Shown: positions 8,613-16,445 of the stretch, in pieces
Position numbering within the stretch: position 1 is the stretch's first letter
Layout of the letters: the number at the start of each line of letters is the position of its first letter
Assembly (NCBI RefSeq): GCF_003063375.1
Contig: NZ_NERY01000001.1
Span: forward strand, 372,001-436,000
Origin: Limnohabitans sp. MMS-10A-178
Lineage (GTDB): Bacteria > Pseudomonadota > Gammaproteobacteria > Burkholderiales > Burkholderiaceae_C
DNA length: 64,000 nt
Direction of reading: 5' to 3'
The notes under the pieces: model-generated
The model's input: the letters and a program-made list of their open reading frames with translations, nothing else
Told to the model about the DNA's origin: nothing
Database searches by the model: none
Made by a program: the position numbers and the translations under genes

Positions 8613-8816
8613 TCAGTGCGATGAGCCGACTGTTTCGCCCGGTTTCAGCTGGTACACCGTGCCGCAGTAGGGGCACTTGGCATGACCTTCGCGGGCCACA
8701 TCCAAGTAAACCTTAGGGTGGTTGTTCCAGACTTTCATGTCAGCCTTGGGGCTGGGGCAAAAGACACCACCTTGTGGGTTTAAGTCTTTCGCCAGAAGTT
8801 CAATAGCTTGGCTCAT
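8613..8816 (-). CDS. Small zinc-finger (zf-CHCC) protein
   Basis: A 67-residue protein with one Cys in GGVFCPSP, a conserved His in HPKVYLDV, and a C-terminal CPYCGTVY knuckle. This matches the zf-CHCC family, related to the zinc-binding end of mitochondrial complex I subunit NDUFS6, and common as a tiny conserved gene in Betaproteobacteria. Its bacterial function is not established. It sits 19 bp downstream of ilvE and is probably co-transcribed with it. Confidence 0.85.
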   Translation of the reverse strand: MSQAIELLAKDLNPQGGVFCPSPKADMKVWNNHPKVYLDVAREGHAKCPYCGTVYQLKPGETVGSSH

Positions 8817-8835
8817 GAACAGGGTCCTTTTTGAA

Positions 8836-9774
8836 TTAAACGCGCGTCAACCAGTGAGCGTATTTGGGATTCTTACCGTTCACGATGTCAAAGAAGCCAG
8901 TCTGAATTTTTTCAGTGATAGGGCCGCGGCTGCCAGCGCCAATTTCGATGCGATCGAGTTCGCGAATGGGCGTGACTTCGGCTGCCGTGCCAGTGAAGAA
9001 GGCTTCGTCGCAGATGTAAATTTCATCGCGTGTGATGCGCTTTTGCACAATCTCAAGCCCCAAATCTTTGGCGATGTGGAAAACGGTGTTGCGCGTGATG
9101 CCATTCAATGCACCGGCCGACAAGTCGGGGGTATAGATCACGCCATCTTTAATTACAAAAATATTTTCGCCAGCACCTTCGGACACAAAGCCAGAGGTGT
9201 CGAGCAACAAGGCTTCGTCGTAGCCCTCATCGACAGCTTCCATATTGGCCAAAATGGAGTTGGTGTAGTTGCTCACCGCTTTGGCCTGGGTCATGGTGAT
9301 GTTCACATGGTGGCGCGTGAAGCTGGAGGTTTTGACGCGGATGCCGCGCTTCAAGCCCTCTTCGCCCAAGTAAGCGCCCCAAGTCCATGCAGCCACCATG
9401 AGGTGGATGGTGTTACCTTTGGGGCTGACACCCAACTTTTCGGATCCAATCCAAGTCAGAGGACGGATGTAGCCGCTTTCCAAATTATTTGCTTTCACCA
9501 CGGCTTTTTGCGCTTCGCACACTTCCTCTTTGGTGAAGGGCAACTTCATGCGCAAAATTTTGGCGCTGTTGAAAAGTCGGTCGGTGTGCTCTTGCAAGCG
9601 GAAAATGGCGGTGCCATCGACAGTTTTGTAAGCACGCACGCCTTCAAAGGCGCCGCAGCCGTAATGCAAAGTGTGAGTCAAGACGTGGATCTTGGCGTCG
9701 CGCCATTCGACCATCTTGCCGTCCATCCAAATTTTGCCGTCACGGTCTTCCATCGAGGGTGTTGCGGTGCTCAT
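8836..9774 (-). CDS. ilvE: Branched-chain amino acid aminotransferase
   Basis: A 312-residue fold-type IV PLP enzyme catalysing the last step of valine, leucine and isoleucine synthesis, or its reverse. The PLP lysine is in MTQAKAVSNYTNS near residue 164, followed by EALLLDTSGFVSEGAGENIF, the family's cofactor-phosphate and substrate region. Length and motifs match the IlvE type rather than D-amino acid transaminases. The ATG at 9774 has a good AAAGGA ribosome binding site. Three 11-bp repeats lie about 65 to 98 bp upstream. Downstream genes are the zinc finger and the glycan enzymes. Confidence 0.95.
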   Translation of the reverse strand: MSTATPSMEDRDGKIWMDGKMVEWRDAKIHVLTHTLHYGCGAFEGVRAYKTVDGTAIFRLQEHTDRLFNSAKILRMKLPFTKEEVCEAQKAVVKANNLESGYIRPLTWIGSEKLGVSPKGNTIHLMVAAWTWGAYLGEEGLKRGIRVKTSSFTRHHVNITMTQAKAVSNYTNSILANMEAVDEGYDEALLLDTSGFVSEGAGENIFVIKDGVIYTPDLSAGALNGITRNTVFHIAKDLGLEIVQKRITRDEIYICDEAFFTGTAAEVTPIRELDRIEIGAGSRGPITEKIQTGFFDIVNGKNPKYAHWLTRV

Positions 9775-9839
9775 TGTTTTGTCCTTTGTTGCCAGTTTCG
9801 CAAAGCGTTCATTTTACGAGCCTTATGGGGGTCTTTTGC

Positions 9840-9872
9840 TCGACTTCTATTCGACTTTTTCTCGACTTTTTT
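9840..9872. repeat. Three 11-bp direct repeats upstream of ilvE
   Basis: TCGACTT recurs at 9840, 9851 and 9862, each copy followed by four bases, giving an exact 11-bp period. The array lies in the 104-bp gap between the 140-residue membrane gene and ilvE, in the probable promoter region of ilvE. The helical phasing suggests a multi-site protein-binding element, but no matching regulator is recognised. Confidence 0.65.
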
Positions 9873-9878
9873 CAGTTC

Positions 9879-10301
9879 TTAAAGAGAAGCTACAGATTCT
9901 TCAGCTTCTTCTTGCAAAGGCCGCGTCATCTCCCATCCCTGTAGCTTGCCAGCTTTGAATGTGCAGACGACAAAAGAGTCTCCAGGGTCGGTCCACTTGA
10001 AAATTTCAGGCTGCGCGTTTTCTTCAGAAAGTCGCACGCCCAAAGACTTGGTCATGGCAATCACGTGCATCAGATTGACGCCTTTTTTCAACTTGACATT
10101 GAGCATGACGGCACTGTCGACATGCCCAACAGGCCGATTGGCGGCTCGGCTCAAGACGGTCACCATGCGGGTGAAATGCAACAAAATCCACATCACCACA
10201 GCGCCTGTGGCCACAGCCACTCCTGGCCACTTGTATTCATGCCAGGCCGCAGCAACAAAGACAATTACCCCAATCGGGATCAGTATTCTGGAAAAGTTCA
10301 T
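9879..10301 (-). CDS. Conserved membrane protein of unknown function
   Basis: A 140-residue protein with two closely spaced N-terminal membrane segments (about residues 5-22 and 27-45). A soluble domain follows, containing GVNLMHVIAMTKSLGVRL and a C-terminal acidic tail. The soluble part resembles no enzyme family I recognise. It starts nine bases after the radA stop codon, so the two are probably co-transcribed. The gene is likely real from its length, codon pattern and position, but its role is unknown. Confidence 0.7.
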   Translation of the reverse strand: MNFSRILIPIGVIVFVAAAWHEYKWPGVAVATGAVVMWILLHFTRMVTVLSRAANRPVGHVDSAVMLNVKLKKGVNLMHVIAMTKSLGVRLSEENAQPEIFKWTDPGDSFVVCTFKAGKLQGWEMTRPLQEEAEESVASL

Positions 10302-10310
10302 GGCCGGATC

Positions 10311-11696
10311 TTAAAGTCCCCGAACGCAGTTCATAGCGTCTTCGATGCGGTCAACCGGATAAATGTTGAGGCCTTCAAAGTTCTTGTCGTTCTTTTTGGG
10401 CGCATTGGCTTTGGGCACCACGGCCACGGTAAAACCCAACTTGGCAGCTTCTTTGAGGCGCTCTTGGCCGCGCGGCGCCGGCCTCACTTCACCCGCCAAA
10501 CCTACCTCACCAAAGGCAATAAAACCCTTGGGCAAAGGCTTGCCCCTAAGTGATGAAGTGATTGCTAACATTACTGCCAAGTCAGCTGCTGGCTCACTTA
10601 TTCGAACGCCGCCTACTGCATTGACAAACACATCTTGATCCATGCAGGCCACCCCAGCGTGCCGGTGCAAAACCGCCAAGAGCATGGCCAATCGGTCTCT
10701 TTCAAGGCCCACTGACAGCCTGCGCGGGCTGGGGCCGCCGCTGTCGACCAGGGCTTGAATTTCGACCAAAAGGGGCCGCGTGCCTTCCAAGGTGACCATG
10801 ACACAACTGCCCGCCACCGGCTCTGCATGCTGCGACAAAAAGATGGCGCTGGGGTTTGAAACACCCTTCAGGCCTTTTTCGGTCATGGCAAAAACGCCAA
10901 TTTCATTGACCGCGCCAAAGCGGTTTTTGATAGCCCGAATGAGGCGAAAGCTGCTGTGGGTGTCGCCCTCAAAGTACAAAACGGTGTCGACCATGTGCTC
11001 CAAAACACGTGGCCCCGCCAAGGCGCCCTCTTTGGTCACGTGGCCTACCAAGACGATGGCTGTGCCCGTGGCTTTGGCGGCGCGGGTGAGGTGAGCGGCG
11101 CACTCTCGAACTTGAGCCACCGAGCCAGGCGCAGAGGTGAGTTGGTCGGAGTAAACCGTTTGGATGGAATCGATGACCGCAATGTGCGGACGCTCAGTTT
11201 GAAGCGTTGCCAGAATTTTTTCGAGTTGAATTTCGGCCAGCACTTGAACTTGGCTGTGGTCTAGCCCAAGCCGTCTGGAGCGCAGTGCCACTTGGGCGCC
11301 GCTTTCCTCACCGGTGACATACAGGGTGTTCATGCCTTTGCGTTGCAGGGCATCAAGCGCTTGCAACAGCAAGGTGGATTTGCCAATACCGGGGTCGCCG
11401 CCAATCAACACCACACCGCCTTCCACCACGCCGCCGCCTAAAGCCCGGTCGAGCTCTTCAATGCCGGTGGGGCTGCGGTCGACGTCGGTGGCTTCGATGT
11501 CACCCAGTTTGGTGAGCTCTGAGGTTTTGGCCAGCGCTTGAAATTGGCTGGTGTATCTGTTTTTGGCGCTGCCGCCAGCATCAAGAGTGCTTTCGATGAG
11601 GGTGTTCCAGGCACCGCAAGCAGGGCATTTGCCCAACCAGCGTGGCGTGGTGCCACCGCAATCGGAGCAAGTGAAAATGGTTTTGTCTTTGGCCAT
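10311..11696 (-). CDS. radA: DNA repair protein RadA
   Basis: A 461-residue RadA/Sms protein, a RecA-like helicase that promotes branch migration during recombination. All parts are present: an N-terminal C4 zinc finger (Cys10, Cys13, Cys24, Cys27), Walker A GGDPGIGKST at 99-108, the RadA-specific KNRFG motif at 257-261, and a C-terminal Lon-like domain with GEVGLAGEVRP. Length is normal for the family. It leads a two-gene minus-strand unit with the membrane protein downstream. Confidence 0.97.
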   Translation of the reverse strand: MAKDKTIFTCSDCGGTTPRWLGKCPACGAWNTLIESTLDAGGSAKNRYTSQFQALAKTSELTKLGDIEATDVDRSPTGIEELDRALGGGVVEGGVVLIGGDPGIGKSTLLLQALDALQRKGMNTLYVTGEESGAQVALRSRRLGLDHSQVQVLAEIQLEKILATLQTERPHIAVIDSIQTVYSDQLTSAPGSVAQVRECAAHLTRAAKATGTAIVLVGHVTKEGALAGPRVLEHMVDTVLYFEGDTHSSFRLIRAIKNRFGAVNEIGVFAMTEKGLKGVSNPSAIFLSQHAEPVAGSCVMVTLEGTRPLLVEIQALVDSGGPSPRRLSVGLERDRLAMLLAVLHRHAGVACMDQDVFVNAVGGVRISEPAADLAVMLAITSSLRGKPLPKGFIAFGEVGLAGEVRPAPRGQERLKEAAKLGFTVAVVPKANAPKKNDKNFEGLNIYPVDRIEDAMNCVRGL

Positions 11697-11743
11697 GTCG
11701 CAAGCCTAACACTCTGAAGCTGACAAATGTGCAAGGGCCGCTG

Positions 11744-12838
11744 TCATGCCCAAGCTTGCAAGAGTTTGTGCGCGATGTCGGAGGCAGGCAAAGCTTCGCA
11801 GTCGGAGGCATTTTGACCTGACCACAAGGGCGAATAATCGCTCTGGCCTTTGGCTTCAGCTGCTGCTCGCAAAGGCGCGACCGCTGCGGTAGCCAAGGGA
11901 AACGCGGGGGCCTGAGGGTTGAGGGGGCCAAGGTCGCGCATAAATTGATTGACTATGCCGCGCGCGGGTCTGCCGCTAAAAAGGTTGGTTAAGGCGGTGT
12001 GCTTTGCAGCGTCGGACATCAGGGCTTGGCGGTGCAAGTCGCTGGTGCTGGCTTCGTGGCTGGTTAAAAATGCGGTGCCCACTTGAACTGCGCTGGCGCC
12101 CAATATTTTGGCGGCACTCACCGCCGCTGCATTTGAAATGCCACCTGCGGCAATCACGGGCAATTGCACGGTTTTTTTAATTTGGGGAAGCAAAGCCAAG
12201 GTCCCTAATTGGGTGCTCAGGTCTTCTGTGAGAAACATCCCGCGATGACCGCCCGCTTCGAGGCCTTGCGCAATGACGGCATCAACGCCGTGTTGCTCTA
12301 GCCACTGCGCTTCTTGCACGGTGGTGGCAGAAGACCAAATTTGGATGCCCCAAGCCTTGAGTTGCTTGACCCATTCGGCTTTGGGCAGGCCAAAGTGAAA
12401 GCTGACGATGGCAGGTTTGATTTGGCCTAGCAACTTCAAACTCTCTTCGCTAAAGGGCGCGCGACCTGGTCCGGAGGCCACAGTGGCAGCGTCAATGCCG
12501 TGCGCTGCATAAGCCGAAGCGAGCTTCAAACGCCAGGCGCTTTCTGTTTCGGCTTGCGGGGCCGGTGGTGTGTGGCAGAAAAAATTGACATTGACTGGCA
12601 ACAAGCCCCCCCAGGCCGCTGAATTGCGAGTTGCAGTGGCATTGCTCGCGACGTTTTGAATCGCATCGCTGAAAGCGTTCAGCTCGTGTTGCAGTTGCTC
12701 GATGCTGAGCATGGCGGCTGGAATGCTGCCGATACCGCCTGCTTTGAAGACGGCCGCCGCCAGTCGGTGATTTTGAGAACCAGCCATGGGCGCTTGAATC
12801 AGGCGGAGCGAGTGGGTGTCAAAAAATGAAGTGCGCAT
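11744..12838 (-). CDS. Nitronate monooxygenase-family flavoprotein
   Basis: A 364-residue FMN-dependent TIM-barrel protein of the nitronate monooxygenase / 2-nitropropane dioxygenase family. Signatures are the start LIQAPMAGSQN, the HFGLPKAEWVKQL segment, QGLEAGGHRG and the phosphate-binding VIAAGGISNAAAV. Known members oxidise alkyl nitronates such as propionate-3-nitronate. Some relatives reduce enoyl-ACP instead, so the substrate is open. The frame stays open to an ATG at 12880; the ATG at 12838 (MRTSFF) is chosen because family similarity begins there. It is divergent from hpaR across a 127-bp region with two palindromes. Confidence 0.82.
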   Translation of the reverse strand: MRTSFFDTHSLRLIQAPMAGSQNHRLAAAVFKAGGIGSIPAAMLSIEQLQHELNAFSDAIQNVASNATATRNSAAWGGLLPVNVNFFCHTPPAPQAETESAWRLKLASAYAAHGIDAATVASGPGRAPFSEESLKLLGQIKPAIVSFHFGLPKAEWVKQLKAWGIQIWSSATTVQEAQWLEQHGVDAVIAQGLEAGGHRGMFLTEDLSTQLGTLALLPQIKKTVQLPVIAAGGISNAAAVSAAKILGASAVQVGTAFLTSHEASTSDLHRQALMSDAAKHTALTNLFSGRPARGIVNQFMRDLGPLNPQAPAFPLATAAVAPLRAAAEAKGQSDYSPLWSGQNASDCEALPASDIAHKLLQAWA

Positions 12839-12903
12839 CAAGCAATTATTCCCGCAGCGCGGGCCCATGAGGAGAGCCATTTCGGAATTTTTTGGCAGAA
12901 ATG

Positions 12904-12913
12904 GGGTTAACCC
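12904..12913. promoter_or_regulatory. Short palindrome in the NMO-hpaR intergenic region
   Basis: GGGTTAACCC is a perfect 10-bp palindrome. It shares the GTTAAC-like core of the larger palindrome 24 bp to its right. It could be a second operator half-site, but by length alone it is weak evidence. Confidence 0.3.
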
Positions 12914-12936
12914 GATTTGGCATTGTTTAGAAATTC

Positions 12937-12952
12937 ATTTAACATGTTAAAT
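12937..12952. promoter_or_regulatory. Candidate HpaR operator (16-bp palindrome)
   Basis: A perfect 16-bp inverted repeat, ATTTAACATGTTAAAT, ends 13 bp before the hpaR start codon. A possible sigma70 pair, TTGTTT at 12923 and TTAAAT at 12947 (18 bp spacing), would place the palindrome over the -10 element. MarR-family proteins bind such palindromes and commonly repress their own promoter, so this is the natural HpaR operator. The binding itself is inferred. Confidence 0.6.
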
Positions 12953-12965
12953 AAATTCAAAACCC

Positions 12966-13478
12966 ATGAAACAACAAGCCTTTGTCCACCGCAATTTGCC
13001 TCGTTTGCTGCTCCAAGCACGTGAGGCGGTGATGGCGCACACCCGCCCCAGCTTGCGCGAGCATGGCTTGTCCGACCAACAATGGCGAGTTTTGCGTGTG
13101 TTGGGCGAGCATGCGCATTGCACCGAGGGCGTGGAGACCGGGCGCGTCGCCAAAGAGGCTTTTTTATTGGGGCCAAGTTTGACGGGCGTTTTAACGCGCA
13201 TGGAACGGGCCGGCCTCATTGCGCGAAGCCGCTGCGCTCAAGATGCGCGCAGAACGGTGGTGCGTGCCACCCCATTGGGCTTGTCCAAAGTGGTTCAGTT
13301 GTCGCAAGCCATTGAGGCGCACTATGAATGGATGGAAAGCGAATTGGGAAAACAAAAATTGGCCCAGTTGTACCAATTGTTGGATACGGTCATTCAGTTG
13401 GAAACCGCCCCCATGGATCAGATGGATCAAATGGATGAAAAGGGTGAGCAAGTTCAGCCAGTGGCAGAAATGGAATAA
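12966..13478 (+). CDS. hpaR: HpaR, MarR-type repressor of the homoprotocatechuate operon
   Basis: A 170-residue MarR-family regulator. It begins with the HpaR-typical HRNLPRLLLQAREAVM. The winged helix-turn-helix spans about residues 35-105, with LGPSLTGVLTRMERAGLI as the recognition region and RCAQDARRTVV as the wing. HpaR represses the 4-hydroxyphenylacetate lower pathway and is relieved by aromatic acids of the route. It heads the operon, six bases before hpaG1. The C-terminal tail contains a short Met-Asp repeat (MDQMDQMDE). A palindrome just upstream is its likely operator. Confidence 0.9.
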   Translation: MKQQAFVHRNLPRLLLQAREAVMAHTRPSLREHGLSDQQWRVLRVLGEHAHCTEGVETGRVAKEAFLLGPSLTGVLTRMERAGLIARSRCAQDARRTVVRATPLGLSKVVQLSQAIEAHYEWMESELGKQKLAQLYQLLDTVIQLETAPMDQMDQMDEKGEQVQPVAEME

Positions 13479-13484
13479 ATCAAG

Positions 13485-14141
13485 ATGACTCAAAACGTTT
13501 CAAGTCCCCAAGGCTATTGGCCGCAAGGTACGGTGTATGGTGCGCTGCTCAACTTCCAGCAAGAGTGGCAAATCAAGGCGCCCCAAATGCCAGACGCGCC
13601 TTACAAAGGCGCGCCCAAAGCGCCCGTGCTTTTCATCAAAACGGCCAACACCTTCACGCCATCTGGGGGCCGCATTGCGCTGCCATCGACAGTGGCCGAA
13701 GTTGATATTGGTGCCAACTTGGCTTGGATCTTTGGCCCCGATGCTCAGCCTGTGGCGTGTGTGTTGGTCAATGACGTGTCGATTCCGCATGAGAGTTATT
13801 ACAGGCCGCCTGTGAAGTTCAAATGTATCGATGGATTCTTGGGCGTGGGCGCAACAGCCCAAAGCATTGAGCAGGTCAGCACAGATGCGGTGGTATTGAC
13901 GGTGAAGTTGAACGGGCAGCTTGTTCAGCAACTGAATTACGCAGACACCGTGCGCAAATCGCAAGCCTTGTTGGCCGACATTTCAGAATTCATGACTTTT
14001 CAAGAAGGCGATGTGTTGTTGCTTGGCAGTGATTGTTTGCCGGATGGCAAAAGGCCCCGCGCCAAAGCAGGCGATGTGGTCGAAATTTCAGCCGATGGTT
14101 TCGAGACCTTGGTGAATTCATTTGCAGGAGGTGCTGTATGA
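13485..14141 (+). CDS. hpaG1: HpaG N-terminal-type subunit (isomerase/decarboxylase)
   Basis: A 218-residue fumarylacetoacetate hydrolase-fold protein matching the first half of the bifunctional enzyme HpaG. That enzyme decarboxylates 5-oxopent-3-ene-1,2,5-tricarboxylate and isomerises the product to 2-oxohept-3-enedioate. It has the metal-binding segment FIKTANTFTPSG and the central DVSIPHESYY region. In Escherichia coli the two halves are fused into one chain; here they are separate genes, as is common in Burkholderiales. The stop overlaps the start of hpaG2 (ATGA), so the subunits should be made in equal amounts. Confidence 0.88.
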   Translation: MTQNVSSPQGYWPQGTVYGALLNFQQEWQIKAPQMPDAPYKGAPKAPVLFIKTANTFTPSGGRIALPSTVAEVDIGANLAWIFGPDAQPVACVLVNDVSIPHESYYRPPVKFKCIDGFLGVGATAQSIEQVSTDAVVLTVKLNGQLVQQLNYADTVRKSQALLADISEFMTFQEGDVLLLGSDCLPDGKRPRAKAGDVVEISADGFETLVNSFAGGAV

Positions 14142-14911
14142 AGCACGCACGCATTGCATGGGCAGGCGCCATTCACGAAGCGGTGGAATCGGATGGCGAG
14201 TTGTTGCTCACGCGCAGTCCATGGTCTGGCAAGCGCTTGAAGTTTGACGAGGTGGTGTGGTTGCCACCACTGGCGCCTGTGGCGCAAGCCAGAACCATTT
14301 TGGCTTTGGGGCTGAACTACGCGGACCATGCCAAAGAATTGGCCTTCAAAGCGCCGGAAGAACCCTTGGTGTTTGTCAAAGGTGAGGCCTCGCTCATTGG
14401 CCACAAGGCCCTTACACGCAGACCGCAAGGCGTGACTTACATGCACTATGAATGTGAGTTGGCCGTGGTGATAGGGCGCACAGCCAAGCATGTGAAAAAA
14501 GAAAACGCTTTGGATTATGTGTGCGGCTACACCGTGGCCAACGACTACGCCATTCGCGACTATTTGGAAAATTGGTATCGGCCCAACTTTCGCGTGAAGA
14601 ACCGCGACACTTGCACGCCCATAGGACCTTGGCTGGTGGACGCCAAAGACATTCACGATGCCTATGGCAACCCCATGAACTTGAGTTTGCAAACCACGGT
14701 GAATGGCAAGGTAACGCAGAGCGGCCACACACGCGACATGATTTTTGATGTGCCCACCTTGATCGAGTATTTCAGCGCCTTCATGACCCTGCAGCCCGGC
14801 GATTTGATTCTGACAGGCACACCCGATGGTGTGGTCAATTGTGAGGTGGGTGATGTGATTGTCACCAGCATTGAAGGTGTGGGCGATTTGATCAACACCT
14901 TGGGTGAATAG
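14138..14911 (+). CDS. hpaG2: HpaG C-terminal-type subunit (isomerase/decarboxylase)
   Basis: A 257-residue FAH-fold enzyme, the second half of HpaG. It has the full family signature: LGLNYADHAKEL, the metal ligands in YECELAVVIGR, KNRDTCTPIGPWLV, and LTGTPDGV near the C-terminus. The ATG at 14138 follows an AGGAGGT ribosome binding site and overlaps the hpaG1 stop. The frame stays open upstream to 14033, but that part lies within hpaG1 and looks non-coding. Together with HpaG1 it carries out the decarboxylation and isomerisation before hydration by HpaH. Confidence 0.9.
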   Translation: MKHARIAWAGAIHEAVESDGELLLTRSPWSGKRLKFDEVVWLPPLAPVAQARTILALGLNYADHAKELAFKAPEEPLVFVKGEASLIGHKALTRRPQGVTYMHYECELAVVIGRTAKHVKKENALDYVCGYTVANDYAIRDYLENWYRPNFRVKNRDTCTPIGPWLVDAKDIHDAYGNPMNLSLQTTVNGKVTQSGHTRDMIFDVPTLIEYFSAFMTLQPGDLILTGTPDGVVNCEVGDVIVTSIEGVGDLINTLGE

Positions 14912-14975
14912 CCTTAATGCTCGGGTCATTGAACCCAGCATCAGAAAAAAACATCCGAACAAAACAGGAATAGAA

Positions 14976-16445
14976 ATGCGCATTGACCATTTGATTGACG
15001 GCCAAAAAGTGGCCAGCTCACAAACCTTTGAAACCATTGACCCGGCCACGCAAGAAGTCTTGGCCGAGGTGTCGTCGGGCGGTAAGCTTGAAGCCAATCA
15101 AGCCGTGGCAGCTGCCAAAGCGGCCTTTCCAAAATGGGCAGCCACCCCAGCCACCGAGCGCGCCAAGATCATGCGAGAGTTGGGCGAACTCATTGCCAAG
15201 CATGTGCCAGACATTGCCGAAACAGAAACCCGCGATTGTGGCCAAACCATTTCGCAAACAGGCAAGCAGTTGGTACCCCGGGCCGCCGACAATTTTTCTT
15301 ACTTTGCAGAAATGTGCACGCGGGTAGATGGTCATACCTATCCCACACCCACGCACCTGAACTACACCTTGTTTCACCCAGTGGGTGTGTGTGCCTTGAT
15401 CAGCCCCTGGAACGTGCCCTTCATGACAGCCACCTGGAAAGTGGCGCCTTGCTTGGCCTTTGGCAACACAGCGGTGTTGAAAATGAGCGAGTTGTCGCCC
15501 ATGTCGGCAGCTCGATTGGGTGAGTTGGCATTGGAAGCGGGTGTGCCACCTGGCGTGTTGAATTTGGTCCATGGGTATGGCCGCGATGCTGGCGAGCCCT
15601 TGGTGTCACACCCCGATGTGCGGGCCATTTCGTTCACAGGCTCTACCGCTACTGGCAACCGCATTGTGCAAAGCGCAGGCCTTAAAAAGTTCAGCATGGA
15701 GTTGGGCGGCAAATCACCCTTTGTGATTTTTGAAGACGCTGACTTGCCCCGCGCATTGGACGCAGCCGTGTTCATGATTTTCAGCAACAACGGCGAGCGC
15801 TGCACGGCAGGCAGCCGCATCTTGGTACAGCAAAGTATTTATGCCGACTTTGTGCAGAAATTCACGGAGCGCGCCAAACGTATTTCTGTGGGCGATCCAC
15901 TGGACGAGAACACCATCGTGGGCCCCATGATCAGCCAAGCGCATTTGGCCAAAGTTAAAAGCTATATCGAGCTCGGCCCCAAAGAAGGTGCCACGCTTTT
16001 GTGTGGCGGTTTGGACAGACCTTCTTATGCGCCTGAACTATCAGACCGTGTGAAGAAAGGCAACTTCGTTTGGCCCACTGTGTTTGCCGATGTCGACAAC
16101 CGCATGAAAATTGCACAAGAAGAAATTTTTGGTCCAGTGGCTTGCTTGATTCCTTTCCGCGATGAAGCGCACGCCATTGAGTTGGCCAACGACATTCAGT
16201 ATGGTTTGTCCAGTTATGTGTGGACAGAAAACATTGGCCGTGCGCATCGCGTGGCAGCATCGGTTGAAGCTGGCATGTGTTTTGTCAACAGCCAAAACGT
16301 GCGCGATTTGCGCCAACCTTTTGGTGGCACCAAAGCCAGCGGCACAGGCCGTGAAGGTGGCACTTGGAGTTACGAAGTTTTTTGCGAACCTAAAAATGTG
16401 GCCGTGTCGATGGGCTCACACCACATTCCACATTGGGGAGTATGA
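14976..16445 (+). CDS. hpaE: 5-carboxymethyl-2-hydroxymuconate semialdehyde dehydrogenase
   Basis: A 489-residue NAD-dependent aldehyde dehydrogenase. Visible motifs are SPWNVPFMTATWK (cofactor site), FTGSTATG, the general-base segment MELGGKSP, and the catalytic cysteine in NNGERCTAGSR. In this operon it oxidises the ring-cleavage product of homoprotocatechuate. The ATG at 14976 has an AGGAA site; the longer frame from 14904 overlaps the end of hpaG2 and is less likely. The stop overlaps the hpaD start by four bases. The 64 bp before it is the longest gap between hpaR and hpaI. Confidence 0.93.
   Translation: MRIDHLIDGQKVASSQTFETIDPATQEVLAEVSSGGKLEANQAVAAAKAAFPKWAATPATERAKIMRELGELIAKHVPDIAETETRDCGQTISQTGKQLVPRAADNFSYFAEMCTRVDGHTYPTPTHLNYTLFHPVGVCALISPWNVPFMTATWKVAPCLAFGNTAVLKMSELSPMSAARLGELALEAGVPPGVLNLVHGYGRDAGEPLVSHPDVRAISFTGSTATGNRIVQSAGLKKFSMELGGKSPFVIFEDADLPRALDAAVFMIFSNNGERCTAGSRILVQQSIYADFVQKFTERAKRISVGDPLDENTIVGPMISQAHLAKVKSYIELGPKEGATLLCGGLDRPSYAPELSDRVKKGNFVWPTVFADVDNRMKIAQEEIFGPVACLIPFRDEAHAIELANDIQYGLSSYVWTENIGRAHRVAASVEAGMCFVNSQNVRDLRQPFGGTKASGTGREGGTWSYEVFCEPKNVAVSMGSHHIPHWGV

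Noticed and set aside
8722-9882. A 386-codon plus-strand frame over ilvE
   Set aside because: Antisense to ilvE and the zinc-finger gene; composition is typical of a mirror frame, with many Phe, His and Gly and no motif.
9879-10301. Calling the 140-residue membrane protein a glycerate kinase
   Set aside because: The sequence has no kinase motif and is far too short, so it is left as unknown.
14000-15097. A 365-codon minus-strand frame over hpaG2 and the start of hpaE
   Set aside because: Antisense to well-identified genes; no supporting motif or ribosome binding site.
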